Shown one piece after another: positions 23,559-36,270 of a stretch of DNA of 64,000 bases (within the stretch, counting starts at the first letter, position 1; the number at the start of each line of letters is the position of its first letter). The DNA lies in the NCBI RefSeq assembly GCF_008831285.2, contig NC_045143.1, forward strand, positions 17,086,464 through 17,150,463. The letters are read 5' to 3'. Below the pieces are notes generated by a model, which saw nothing but the letters and a program-made list of their open reading frames with translations, did not search any database and had not been told where the DNA came from. The DNA comes from Nymphaea colorata (lineage: Eukaryota > Streptophyta > Magnoliopsida > Nymphaeales > Nymphaeaceae). A program made the translations under genes and the position numbers.

Positions 23559-26500
23559 AGGACCACTTGCTCCATGTGAAAGATCTATCAGGGTCCAAAC
23601 TATGTACCTGGCCCACGCATGACAACTAAAAATCAACTAGGGAACGTATGTTCCTTTCCCTGAAGAGGGCAGGATATGCTTTTGTAATCAAACCAGAAAA
23701 AGTACTAAGCTAGCTAAGATCAGGCCATCAACTAGGGCATTGTTCCCAACTGCCCTGGTCCCAAAACTTCCCCATCCACCTATTAACCATTCAAACATTC
23801 TAACGCAATATTTGTAGATATCTGCACATGCAACTAGACCCCATACATGGCTCACTGACAAATTGTTGCCCAGGGTTGTCCCATCACTTTCATTGTCTTA
23901 TGCCTAAGAAGCCGCTACATACTAAAGCGAATGTGGGTAAGAGAGATAGCTTGGTGAATTAAGTAAGGTCTTGATAGTGAAGCTTGGACCCCATGTGCTT
24001 TCTACAGAGATTGCCAATTTTAGATAGATTCTTTCTCTGCAATGGAGTTGGTATACAATTTTGAGTTGGTGAGTGAGACAGAATAAGAGAAAAGGGTAAT
24101 GGATGCTCGTTAGAGCACTTCTTCCCCATGTAACTTAATTCTCTCATGCCTCTGAGTCAATTGTCTGCTTCTTCTACCAAATTTAGATAAGCAGTAGCTT
24201 AACCGGCATATATATTAGTCTTTTTTAGCTAACTGAAGTGACTTTTGAAACTGATTGATAGATCGCCCTAAATCCTTTTACAGAAGTTGATATAGAATTC
24301 TCTCTGCTAAATTTGCAATTGCATTATGTATACAGACATGCATGTGCGTCACACGCACTTGAATGTCTGCAGTAAACAAGCCACGAACTAGCTGAACTAT
24401 TAACGTTGCTCAACTCAATCCGCTTTTTAATGCAACAAATAAGTTGACTGGGATCAAGGCAGTTAAGTTAAACCGGGCTTGAATAAAGCTTATTTCTGTA
24501 AGCCAGTCTTGTGCTTCAAATTCCAATAAAAGCGAGGCATATTTCTGAATTCTCTGATAGAGGTCTTCACTTTCATGGTCCATGATATCTCTGGCAATGA
24601 TTCAACTCAAGGTTAAAATTTGATTGAACGTATCAAATGCAGTACTAATACATCTGTTTTCTTTATTTTTCTCTTGTAGAATAGCTGTTACAGAAGCAAA
24701 ACAAATACTCTATAATCTTTATAGACTATGTCACATTATAACACTTATCATATATATAATAGAACTATATATATAAGACAATGCAGGTAGATAGTAGGGA
24801 TAATTAGAGCACCTTCTCCATCACAAAGCGTCTGACCAATTAGCAGGTGTTTTCAGTGAGACAAAAAAAGAATGTAGGCTTTACCTAAACGATTATCCTA
24901 ACTTTAAATGGTGCGGCTCTAAAGTTAGTGGTCCTTAAGTTAGCTAATTTTATACAAGGGTCCATATTTCTTGTTGGGCAGGTGCAGAGTTGATGCTTTC
25001 GAATTAGTTGGGAGTTATTTTGTTGGAAGACCTAAAGAGGTTGGCGTAGTGGGGCAGCTGCGCTTGCGAATAAGATGTGGATTCATTCTCACGAGCGTCA
25101 CTCCTTATGCAAGCTCAGGTTTGGTGGGGTCTAAGCTCTGAGGCCCTTAGAGTGTACAAATTTGATTTTTTTTACGTCGCTTATGAAAATAAGTTGTGTG
25201 TTGATATCGATCATAATTCATTAAAAAATGAATTGAATAGATTGACAAAACCGGGTGCATTACATGTGCGTGAACGCATAAAACACATACAGTAATTCCA
25301 AAATGGCGAAAATTAAGCGTTAGCTGTTGATGCAGTTTTATTAAAATGCTATGTTTGTTAAGATATGTGGATGCAATTTTTTATGTTTTTGTGAAAATTA
25401 CAGGACTAAAAGGGATAACACATTATTATTGTCTCATGAATTTGACTTAAAAAAATAAAACAGATTCATAGAACACCTGTTATGGGGGACAGTAACAGTA
25501 ACGAAATGTTACTGTCATAGTTTCAAGTTTTCATACAGCTTATTAGTTATTAGGGTTGACATTTTTTTATTAGATAGCATGAGCTTCATCCACCTTGGTA
25601 ATAGTGGCCTTGAGCTTGAATTAAGGCCTTGATGGGTATAGGCAGGCTGTAAAAAAAAATAACTTAAAATTTTTAAAATAATTTTATCTAACCCCAACAT
25701 GGTTATTTGAAACACACACAGATGCAAGCATGCATGTGCGCATGTACGTACATTTTCTTCATAATTTTAGTAATTTTCTCTTTAAGTTCAGATTAAGAGA
25801 AGACCCCAACCACTAATTGAATGAATTCAAGTGGTTCATACACAGGACAACCAAATGTAAAGGAAGCCAGGTCCAGACCAAATGATGCTGACACAGCCAG
25901 AGAAGACCAAATGATGCTCATCTTACAGTGTGGTACGCGCTTGCGTGCTTAGCTTATGTGAGTGTGTGTGTGTGTGTGTGCGTGAGAGAGAGAGAGAGAG
26001 AATAAGACAAGGCACATTCGGCCCTATGCTTTTAAGGTTGAGCCAAAGTACTGTGTTCGTTCCATAAGGAGGAGGTGAAAAAAGTCAGCGACGCATTCTT
26101 TTCTTTTTTTTTTTTGGATTTCTGATTTTTGTCCTTATCGCAAGCCCGATTTTTCACAGGGAAGGGAAGCAAACGTCTTACTGCAACCCCAAAATTTTTC
26201 AAAATTTAATCTAGATTTTTTTTTTTTTCCTTTTGTGCTCTTCCTCTTCTTTTACCAGCCTCAGTTTGGATTTCCTTCCTGTAGCGACTCCTCACACTGT
26301 TTTGAAATCATATAGTTTACCAACGTTTGATAGATCTACAAGGGCAAAATGGTGTTACATTTTAAGCTATTGAGCGTGCAATTCCTTTGGGAGAACAGAT
26401 GGAGAAACAATTATTCTTGGAGTGAGGCACTTGGCCGAGCTGCCACTTGAACCCCAAGAACCTTCAGGTCTTGTATTCATTATTGTGCTAAACATGCATT

Positions 26501-29500
26501 TTGTTGAAGAAGAGAAAAGGCCTATTTGACTTGTGAAACTACTATATATCAGCAGATGTTCTAAGAAAAATAATAATAATGAACCAAATGTTTCATGCAC
26601 GCCTCATGAATTATTATCGAAAGCAAATAAAATAATGTAATACCTTTTCTATCTGTCCCTGATCGTAATCAAGAGTGTCGGCAAACACAGTGAAACGGAC
26701 GAGCCACAATTGCGAAACAGTGGACTTGTGAATATGGCAATGGAGTCGCAAACTTGCTCACTTCGAACAGTCTTTTTTCTTTGTTGCATGGAAACCAGTC
26801 CTCGTAAAGATATTGTCACGCATTTTAGATAGAAGAAGCTGACAAGTTCTTGGATTATCAAGGAAAAAGCTAGAGTACTTAAGAGTCCGGAAATTATGGC
26901 AGCATTCTGGAAGTTGAGCAAAGTACCTTGACTAGGAACAGAAATGGGTCATTTCAATTTCTCGTAGTAATGAAGTGAAACTTAGACTTATGGGCCTTTG
27001 CCTAGGTCAACTAGGGCTGGGCGCATATTGAATGGCCATGCTGAATGGAAGAGCTAACCAAAGATCTGCATAATTTAGATACAGTTAAAATCAGATGTCT
27101 TCAAATCATATCTAACCATTTATTTCTTTAAATGAGTCTCCTCGGGAAGTCGACTTGATTATTGGAGGTGGCGTAATCAACTTTTGGGGAGAGACAAAAA
27201 GAGGGAGAGATTTTGGGGGCATCTTTCAGCCTCGCCAATCATGTCTATTTTGCCTTTTTCATGTTTTTTTTGCCTTAATAATTGAGAAAGAAATGGATGG
27301 TAGGGTGGCAAGGTGGTTCAGTTTCTCTAAGGACTCAGGTTTGTGCTAATAATTAAGAAAGAAATGACCGGTAACAGTCTTGGAGTGGTTACTCTCATAT
27401 CCTAATGCACTTTACCTGTGGACCATAAAAGGTTCCAAGACATGCTTGTGAAAATCTTGTGAGGCGGACAGGGAGAGGTAAGTGGTCTCTTTTAGGAGCG
27501 GCGGAATGAACCACTCCCTTTAACTTGAGAAAAATATGACTGCAGCATAAAACTATACAACAGCATCTACAAAAAAAAAATAATTTTCCAATTAGCACAT
27601 CACATAGCTCCAAACGATGTTGGAGGGCCAAAGGAACCGTATTTAAAGCGGCTGGGGAAGGGGCTGCCACCATGTGCTAGCCCAGGGCTGCACGTGAACT
27701 GCGAGGCGCTCACGGCGACGCAAGGCTGAGCCTGGTTTTTTGTCCCCTTGCTGGGCTCATTTATGCCCCGAGTGGGCCCGAGCGTTGACCGAGCACAACG
27801 GGAATACCTCTAGAGATCTCCTCGGGTCTGCACCTGTACCACAATCGGTTTAAACGAAAGAAGATGACGGGCTGACTTCTTCCTCCTTCTGACCCACTCT
27901 GACGGTCAACATCCTGTCCCCACGGTGAAAAACTAAGTCAAACCATGAAAAAACAACGAGGAAATAAAAAGACTGTGAAAGAAAATTACATATAAATTTG
28001 AAAAATGGCATCATGCTTGCCCTTCAGCCGGAAACCGGCGTGGATGAGACTAGCCGGGAATGTAAATTGGCTTTAATTTGATATGGGGTTTTGATCCAAT
28101 CTCCTCTCTCTTTTTTTTATTATCAAAAATATGTTAATACTATTTTGCTTTGTGTTTTGTTTCTTTATTTTAACCCTTTAGATGCAATCATCTTGTTCTA
28201 AAGCCAGGAAACATTTTTCTTTTTATTTAGCCGGCTTCACGTGAAGAAGGTGATTCGTGGGAACCGATTTTCACGAGCATCGGCATATGAAGTTAGTCGT
28301 CTGGTTCTTGGAGGTTTCCTAGTGAAGAAGAAGAAGAAGAAGGAGAGAAATATTATTTAGTAGACGAAAAAGTCAGAGACCTGGCTAGAGACACTGACTT
28401 TGCGTGTTAAACCAACTACAACTGTGCACATTCAATTTTCTTGTTTTTTCTAGCTCGTGAGAACTATCTTTGTCATAAGTAAGTACAGTGAGAGAAAACT
28501 AGCAAGTAACTTCCGAGCAGGTCAACTCATATGAATTTGATCTTTCGTCGAGTTTAATTTTCTTGGTCATTGATTGCTCTGAACGAGTGAAGATAGACCA
28601 GATAACGGCCTCATTTTGATAAGATACAGCCTAACGTGGCCTTCGCCGGTCGCCGGCAGTGACACTGCTTCGTAGCAAGTCCTGCCGATGCAATCAAGAG
28701 GCGAGGACTTGCGTACTTGAGAAGATGAAAATTTATTCCTGTGGAAATTCTTGCCGTGTACGTGGAGCGATCAAGATGTCTCCATAAGAGTTTGAGTCTT
28801 CACCTCTTTAATTTGAAAAGAATGAATGGTCTTCACTATAGTTGGAAAACGACTACCAGGAAATTGCCACGATCGATCCTTGCTTGCAAGTTGCAGCGTA
28901 TCTTGAACTGTATTTTCTTAGATAGGGATGCTAGAGACTGCGCGCGTTGACACACAATTATGAAACTTCAATGCCCAATGACGGGTGAACATTTAATAAA
29001 TATTCACTACCTTTTCCAGATTAAAAAAAAAAATGTAAAGTTTTTTCAGAGGTTCCATACTTAAATACGTATGATAATTATTAGAACAGTGAAGAAAGAC
29101 GATAAATTAATAGAAGCATCTTGATGGTATTGAATCTGAAAGGTAGAAGTTTTTGAGGACCAAACAAGTGTGTATCCTCCACTCCTTTGGTGTTTCGAAG
29201 CTTTCGGATGAGCAGGCTTTTAAAAGGGAAAGTTTGTTTTCTCCGACACAAGATTGCGGCTATAAATGAGTACCCATGTGAAAATTTACTACGCAGCTTT
29301 CCATGTCGTTCTGTAATTGCGAACTTCTTCATCAACTTTCACACACTCCGCCAACAAGAGTTTAGTTCATTCACTGGGCTAAGAGTGTGCATCTGCATCA
29401 TCTTGTAGTGTGCAACTGTGCATCTGCATCGTGTTATTAAAACAGAACGAAAGGAGCTTTGAATAACTAAAGTAAACCACCTGGATCAGGTCTTCCTTAC

Positions 29501-30135
29501 TAACTTAACTGCGCATTTGCATGAAAACTCGGAAGACTGCAGAAATCAAGAGTGTTGGAAAAAGGCGCAATATCTCTCACCCTGTAATTCTACACTGCAA
29601 CGTCCCAGTTGGAGGGTTGAATTTAGGCAGAGGGTCAACTTTTGTACTTTGGAGCTGTTAGTTGGTGCGTCATTTAATGCCATCTCATCCCTTCACCACT
29701 CGACGTTTCTTTCCGCTGCCAATCATCTTCCAACACTGTTTTTTCCTTTTTCAAAAAGAACGATTCAAAGCACAAGAAAAAATAAACAAGAGAGGAATTA
29801 TGGCGTATTTCCGGGCATCCTCATCAGCAGTCACAGCTCACAAGTCCAAGAGTACAACTCTCTCTCTCTCTCTCTCTCTTAAAAAAACATTTTTACTCTC
29901 TCTCTCTTTCTCTAGTCTCAATATTTTTACTCTTTCTTCTCTACCATTTTGATCTTTTCCTCTCTCTCTCTTCGGCAGTATATGTATGTGGCGTTCCCGG
30001 TCCTCCGTTCGAACTAAAACACGCCACCGCTCCTTCGCTCTATCTCTTTATCTTCTTTCCCACGGTCGTCCTTGCACTTTCCCAACATACCATCTGTTTC
30101 AAGATTCAAGAACATAGATAGCTCCGTTGGCTGTC

Positions 30136-30771
30136 ATGGAAGAAATATTGTGCGAGGAGGAAGAGCTCGTAAGGGAGCTCCTAGACGACAACTCCCCCTT
30201 CGTCCTTGTCCCCACCAGCAGCGAGTCGGAGCTGGAGCCGGAGCGGGAGGTCGTGCCGGAATTCGGCCAGTCTCTGTCAGGAGTACTCTACTCGGGGCCT
30301 ACCATCGAAGACATTGAGAATGCGTTATCGGTAAGTCACCGGAATCCATTACTCTGGAGCCGATCGGGCAGTACCGCCGCTTCGATTGCTACCAGCAACA
30401 GCAGCATCAATTACAACAACGTCGTCAGCACCAGCAGCAGCAACACTGCTACCAACACCGGATTCCGGTCGACGTAAGTCACAACCAACACAATTATGTA
30501 TGTTCCACGAAAATCTTGTGGGTTAAATGGTGATTAGATGGCATGGTTGTCATTTTTTGCTGTTCTAGATTCTCGTTCCTGGAGAAAGGGTTGGAGAAGA
30601 GCAAGATGGAGAACAAGTACACGCTCAGGATCAAAAGCTGCGGAAACGGGAGCGTAGATGACGGGTACAAATGGAGGAAATATGGCCAGAAAACCATCAA
30701 GAACAGCCCTAATCCTAGGTATGTAGTCTCTCCCTCTCCCTCTCCCTCTTTCTCTCCCTCTCCCTCTCTCT

Positions 30772-30812
<41 letters not shown>

Positions 30813-33427
30813 ACTCTCCTGTCTGTGCATCACTCCTGTCTGTGCATCAGTGATATTACACTATTATTGCTTTTGAAAGTTAATAGTGCGGTCCCAATCT
30901 TTTGGTTGTCATTGAGTTAACTGAGCAATTGTTACGCTTGCACCGACATGGTTAGGATGCAAGAAGCTCATGGATTTTCCAAAACTATCTCAACGTTTTA
31001 GCGTTCAAGAAGTATCTGGCATGCAGCCTCCATTATTTTCTTCATCTTACTCTCTCTCTCTCTATCTCTTTTTTTTTCAGTAATGTACGATAGGAAGCAA
31101 ACCACAAAAATGAAACTTCTTCTTGTTTTGCCATGAACTGGCAAAATAACATATTATTTGGTTGGCAAAGAAGCCCAACTTTCTTTTATAGAAATTATTT
31201 CAATTACCTAAGTTTCAGAGACTCTCCTAGCCATATCTCCCAGGGAAGTAAACTAAAAATAACAGCCAAAAGTGAAAACCTTAAGGCTCGGCTTTTCCTC
31301 CATGTCCTGCAAATGTTTTCAATAATCGTTTTCTCGGTAGGTTCGTTCTCTTATTAATTCTCAGGCAGATTCCCACCGTTGCGTTTATTTCTTTGTCTAC
31401 TTTGATAGCTAGCTGAGAAAGACATGTCTCTGGGGCAAAAGTTTTGCCAAAAAATGGTGGATCCACTCGTCTTTACCATATTTACTTAAACACGGATAAC
31501 TTTTGTCAAGCAAAAGTTTTGCCACTTGTCCTTTCACGTCTTTTTTCTACGTAAAACTTCTTGCCTTAAGAGCTAAACAGTTTTGTCTAATCCCCCCTCT
31601 CAGGCACACAACCTCCTTATTCCCTTAATTTTTTCTCTTGCTTCCTTGGAACAACCAAACATAGAGTTTAATTTATTCGTTCTTTCTCCTACCAATTATC
31701 ATACGTTGTGCAATCCAAAGACAAAACCTTAATTCCCTTTATCAAACGGGTTACAGATTAATCTTCTTTCATTGAAAATCAGGATTACTATTTCTTCTTT
31801 AATTGTAGAGCTTTGTAATTTAGTTTCTTTTTTGCATTGAAGACTAATTATTTTGGAAATTCTTCTTCACAAGAAAAATGAGAGAGTGTTTATTTTTTTT
31901 GCTTTCAAAATCTTCTTGAGAATTTGTTCAAATTTCATATATGACAGCGAGCCTGTCACCGAAAAGTCAAAAAAATAAACGGCCAGCTTGACTTTGGTGG
32001 GTGTCCGTGCAAACGTGAAGATTTTTGTGGTCCTTCTTATGTCGTGCGACGTCACCGGCTATAAATTTGCCATGGGTTTCACATTTCTGAAAACCAGACC
32101 AAGTTCCGATGGAAAACCAAGTTACACCAAATTCGTGAATTCTCAAGCTCTCGCAAACATGAAACTTTGGAGTTCATAAACTTGGTCACGCTTTGCTGGT
32201 GAATATATATTAATACAAGTCCGAGACCCTCACTCAACATATAATATTATATGAAAAAAAAGGAAACGTTAACTTTTTACTTGTGCTTTACATATCCAAG
32301 TTGACTCGACAATATCTTCAATTTCTACTATTTGTGCGCCAATATTTTCGTGTCTAGAGGGCCCAAATCCCTGCTCCTTAATTACCTAATAATTATGTGA
32401 TAGATAAGAAATCTTTAATTCCCACGCCATTAGATCTGATATCCAGCGCTTATGTTCATGCAAACAACAGTATGCATGATCATTTCTCTCTGCAAGCAAC
32501 ACGTTCATCTCTCTTTCTCTCACTCCCATAATTTTAGATCTGGCACGCATCCAGCACTTACGTTCATGCAAACAACAGTGCGCGATCTCTCTCTCTCTCT
32601 CTGTCTCGAATTCCTATTCGTTCAGATCTAACATCGAGCATTTATGTTCATGCAAACGACAGCATGCATGATCCTGCCTCTCTCTCTCTCTCATATTATC
32701 TATGTATGCATATGTGTTGGTGTCATCCACTTACTATGCAATTCATGCGCATGATATGCTAGGTATCAATGACAGCGCAAGCTTGTCTATTAATCAATAT
32801 TATTTGGTTGTGTATTTAATCTTTGCCTTGACTGTTGGTGGGTGCAGGAGCTACTACAGGTGCACAAACCCACGCTGCAGTGCGAAGAAGCAGGTGGAGA
32901 GATCGCCGGATGACCCAGAGACTCTTGTCGTCACATACGAAGGGCTCCACCTCCACTACACCTATCCCTACCTCCAATTAAGGCAGCCTTCCTTGGGGCA
33001 GCCCACCAAGCGGCCCAGGCTAGGCTCGGCCGACCCCAAGCTTGGCCCACTAGAGGAATCGCCTTTAATTCCTGGCCACCACAATCAACCACCCCAACCA
33101 CACCCCAACTGCCCTAATTCCTTTGCAGCCCTCCCCACACCCACACCCTCTTCACCTACTCAACCACCCACATTGGGTTTGCTCCAAGATATTGTTCCAC
33201 TGGGTATCATGAACCCCATGAAATCCCCAAACTGCCCTCAAGACATACTATCTTCATCACCACTGATGCCGCTGCCGTCGTCGCCCTCGTCGCCGTTATC
33301 GTCGCCGTCTCCATCCACATCGATCTTGTCATCGTTTCCGACCTCATCTTCTTCATGTTCTCCTTCCTCATCATCTTCTTGGTTCAGCAGTGGCTCCTGT
33401 GACATGGGCATCCTCTCTACTAAGTGA
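30136..33427 (+). CDS. WRKY49-like group IIc WRKY transcription factor, 355 aa
   Basis: WRKY factors are nuclear DNA-binding proteins that recognise W-box promoters. Exons are 30136-30473, 30569-30718 and 32848-33427, with splice sites and phases (2 and 2) in agreement. The N-terminus is acidic (MEEILCEEEELVRELLDD) and carries SGVLYSGPTIEDIENALSV, which matches the arrangement I recall for Arabidopsis WRKY49. WRKYGQK is at residues 148-154. The zinc finger is C168-x4-C173-x23-H197-x-H199. The intron falling after NPR inside the WRKY domain is the conserved R-type position. The tail beyond residue 210 is rich in Pro and Ser, with Ser runs before the stop. The true ATG is at 30136; the frame is open just upstream but without ATG. 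A second strong donor (GTAAGT) lies inside exon 1 at 30331. Intron 2 is 2.1 kb and contains tandem repeats. The ortholog call rests on family memory, not on a search. Confidence 0.9.
32431..32692. repeat. Three imperfect tandem repeats in WRKY49 intron 2
   Basis: Units start at 32431, 32536 and 32625. Each begins with AGATCT, followed by a variable segment, CAGC/GAGC, a TTCATGCAAAC-ACAG core, a GCATGATC or GCGCGATC word, and a pyrimidine-rich (CT)n tail. Unit lengths are about 105, 89 and 68 bp, differing mostly in the CT tail. The core contains CATGCA words, which resemble RY-type motifs, though a regulatory role is only a possibility. Confidence 0.85.
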
Positions 33428-36154
33428 ACTCCATCTCATAACATCACAAGTTTTATGATCTGGGCATTTATGCAATGACCAACTAAAATGCCCGGACAGT
33501 CTTGTAAATTTACTAGACTTATATGCTCTACTCTTTTGCCAAGAAGATATATAAGACAACTGATGTGCTACAAGACAAAGAAACCCCAAGCACTTAGCTG
33601 TCTTTCTTCTTTTTGCTCCTTCCTTTTAGGGTTAAAGGCATGGAAAAGGGAGTGGGTTGGGACCTAGAGGGGGTGCTGTAGCGCCTATAGCTTCTTGGCT
33701 TTCACTTTCAAAGTAAGAAAGACAAGTCATGTAATTATCAACAAGAAGTGTAATGAAAAGAAAAAGGTCAAGGAACATTTGGATGCTTCTTTTTAAAGTT
33801 TATTGATTCAAACATCATTCCTTGCTTCTTTTAGATTGCTTTGGTTCTTGTGCGGTCTATGAAAGATCATAGGGTGTGAACATAGTTATATATGTCTATT
33901 TTTAAAAGCACATCAGCATTCCATATTCCTCATCTTTCTCTGTTTTTCATTTTAAAGAAACTTACCTTTCTTTTCCTCAATTCTATTTAATATTTCGGAT
34001 AAGTGAATAAGTTTCTTCCTCGATGTCAAGGTAAGCCAAACGTTTCCCTAAAAGCTTGAACTGCAAATATGTCATTGGTTTCGGCCTCCTTATCTGGGAG
34101 TGACGACAATGTTTATGACATTATACAAGCAATCCTGTCATGTCGGTGAAAGTTTCAGAAAATTATGAGTAGAATTGAATCGGTTTGCTTTTCATTTTTC
34201 ATGTTAAAAGAAAAACGCGAATTTAAGACAATTTAATTTTAAAGTAGCAGGAAGATTTTTGTGGGCCTGTTTTGCTCTGTTTCTAGGGATTTTCCAATAT
34301 CTAAAGACTTTTCAAAACCTGATTTCACAAGTATAGATGTGGTGAGTATTTGGTAGTTGGAGTCAACCTTCACTTTAAAATGAAAAAACAGATTATTCTT
34401 TTCTCTAGATAAGGAACAAATTTATCTCAGAGAAAAAAAAGAACTTATAAGGGGACATCAATTATTTTTTCGTAAGTTTCTCTGTGAAGTAATACGTAAA
34501 CATGAGTTTCAAACTATATACACCCAAAATTTATATGCCTGTAAATGTTGTTACCCAGATGCAAGTGACGATGTTTCTAGACTCTCAGGTTGTAGTTTTG
34601 GTGTAAAATAAAAACGGCAACCATAATTACAAGACATTTCGGCCAACCTGCATAGTTTTCTTTTTCTTTCTTTTCCTTTTATAAAAAAAACACGAAACAA
34701 AGTGAGGAAGAAGATAAACAAGAATCTTGTAGGTCCTTGGAATTAAACGAAGCAGGTCTGTGGTTGTTGAGTGAAGCTTTCTAGCGGTCACGTCGAGGAA
34801 GGATGGAGTTGAAGCTTCAGATCAGAGCTGGAGGACAAGCGACCTGCGCGAGTCGGCTTTCTTGGCTTCCACATTTACGAATGCGATGTGGATGCTCTTC
34901 TCTCCACATTCCACGACTGATACAGATTCCCCACCATTCAAACTTCTATCCACTTGCTGGAAATCTTTAAATCGATGATGCTGATCTTCATTAAATGTCA
35001 CATACCAATAACCATAAATGGTAGGAATGAACAATATCAATAATAATGAGATGGAGCTTTTATTTACTGATCGATACTGTCCAACAGCATCTTAATTGGA
35101 TGCCGTCTGAGAGATTAAGAGAGGTGATGGCCGTCGATGGAGGCACTTGGGGGCGATACGAACGGATCCGATCGGTTGTCACTTTTTGCTCATGCGCCTG
35201 CCTACAGTCAAATTTATGGGTATTAAAAAATAGCGTAATTGTTTCCAACGGTATCAGCTCTTCGCAATGAACGCTCAACTTTTAAAGTTGATATATTTTA
35301 TTTATCTTTGGTCAGAATATCTTTTACATATATATATATTTTAAAGAGCACCCGCGTTTTAATTATAATCTCAAAAGAAAATCTTCACTCATAGTTTCAG
35401 ATAAGTTCTAGTTTATAATAATAAGAGATTACTTAAATGATTACTATTTCAGTTTCAAAAATTAATACAGATTCATAAAACTGTAACAAATGTTTCATAA
35501 ATTTACATTATTTTTTAAAACACATTGACAGTAACAATATAGCTACTGAATAACATATTCCTGATCCTGAACCTTTAGGGAGATTAATAACTATTTTTTA
35601 GGGGAAAGCCTTTGGTTTATAATTTTAAAAAGAAATCATTCTTTTTAATTTTTTCTAAACTTCCGTCTAAACTCTCAAATAAAGGCATGAAATAAACTTT
35701 TGTTTTTAAGGATAAAATTTAGTTAAATGTTTTCTCTCAATATATACTACCTTCTATTGAGGTTATACTTTACCCTTCTTCACTCCTATCGATTCTTAAT
35801 ATGCCATTAGCTAGCTATTTGTGCATATCTTGGCACCAGCATTAATTGCAAAGAAAAGTGACAGGATCTTCCCCTAGGTGTTCTTGTTAGGAGTTTGAGA
35901 GAGAGAGAGAAATGGGTAGGTGTGAGACCTTTAACTGATAGATCAGCAAGGAATCATCTTAATCGCTGATCTTTCCCAGATGAATGTTTGAAAGAAAATA
36001 AATAAAGAAGAATAAAACAAATAAAGCATTTTAGTCATCTAGTATTACTTAGCAACTATTTATATTTTTTTCCCAACCATCCATCTTGAAGAGATCTATG
36101 ACCAAGATGATTCTTTATAGGTCTAGTACCTTAGAATCTAGTATCTACCAACAT
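33428..36154. other. Intergenic DNA downstream of WRKY49
   Basis: The first few hundred bases are the probable WRKY49 3' UTR. Nothing else is assignable. A 72-codon minus-strand frame at 34822-35040, ending KADSRRSLVLQL, has a coding-like composition but no recognisable family. Confidence 0.4.
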
Positions 36155-36187
36155 CTCTCTCTCTCTCTCTCTCTCTTTCTATATATA

Positions 36188-36266
<79 letters not shown>
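36155..36266. repeat. Palindromic (CT)n-TTTC-(TA)n-GAAA-(GA)n tract
   Basis: A (CT)11 run and TTTC are followed by about 38 bases of alternating TA, then GAAA and a (GA)n run. The left and right arms are reverse complements, so single-stranded DNA or RNA from either strand could fold into a hairpin with a stem of about 40 bp or more. It may have arisen from microsatellite growth around a palindromic seed. Confidence 0.9.

Positions 36267-36270
<4 letters not shown>

Larger units (their letters stand above)
22466..30135. other. Long gene-poor intergenic region
   Basis: No supportable gene is seen in this stretch between the divergently transcribed ARP5 and WRKY49 genes. Open frames are short, unassigned and mostly AT-rich. 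It holds (TA)n tracts at 22714-22762 and 23518-23558, a (TG)n/(GA)n tract at about 25963-26001, and (CT)n runs at 29860-29960. The last of these probably lies in the WRKY49 promoter or leader. Degenerate repeats are likely here but cannot be classified by eye. Confidence 0.4.

Noticed and set aside
29517-29952. Frames of 96-121 codons upstream of WRKY49
   Set aside because: They depend on (CT)n runs translated as Ser-Leu repeats and lie in the probable promoter or leader.
31117-31525. Repeated GCAAAAGTTTTGCC palindromes near a TTTTGCCA/TGGCAAAA pair in WRKY49 intron 2
   Set aside because: The palindromes are short and the presumed ends do not pair over a useful length, so an element cannot be supported.
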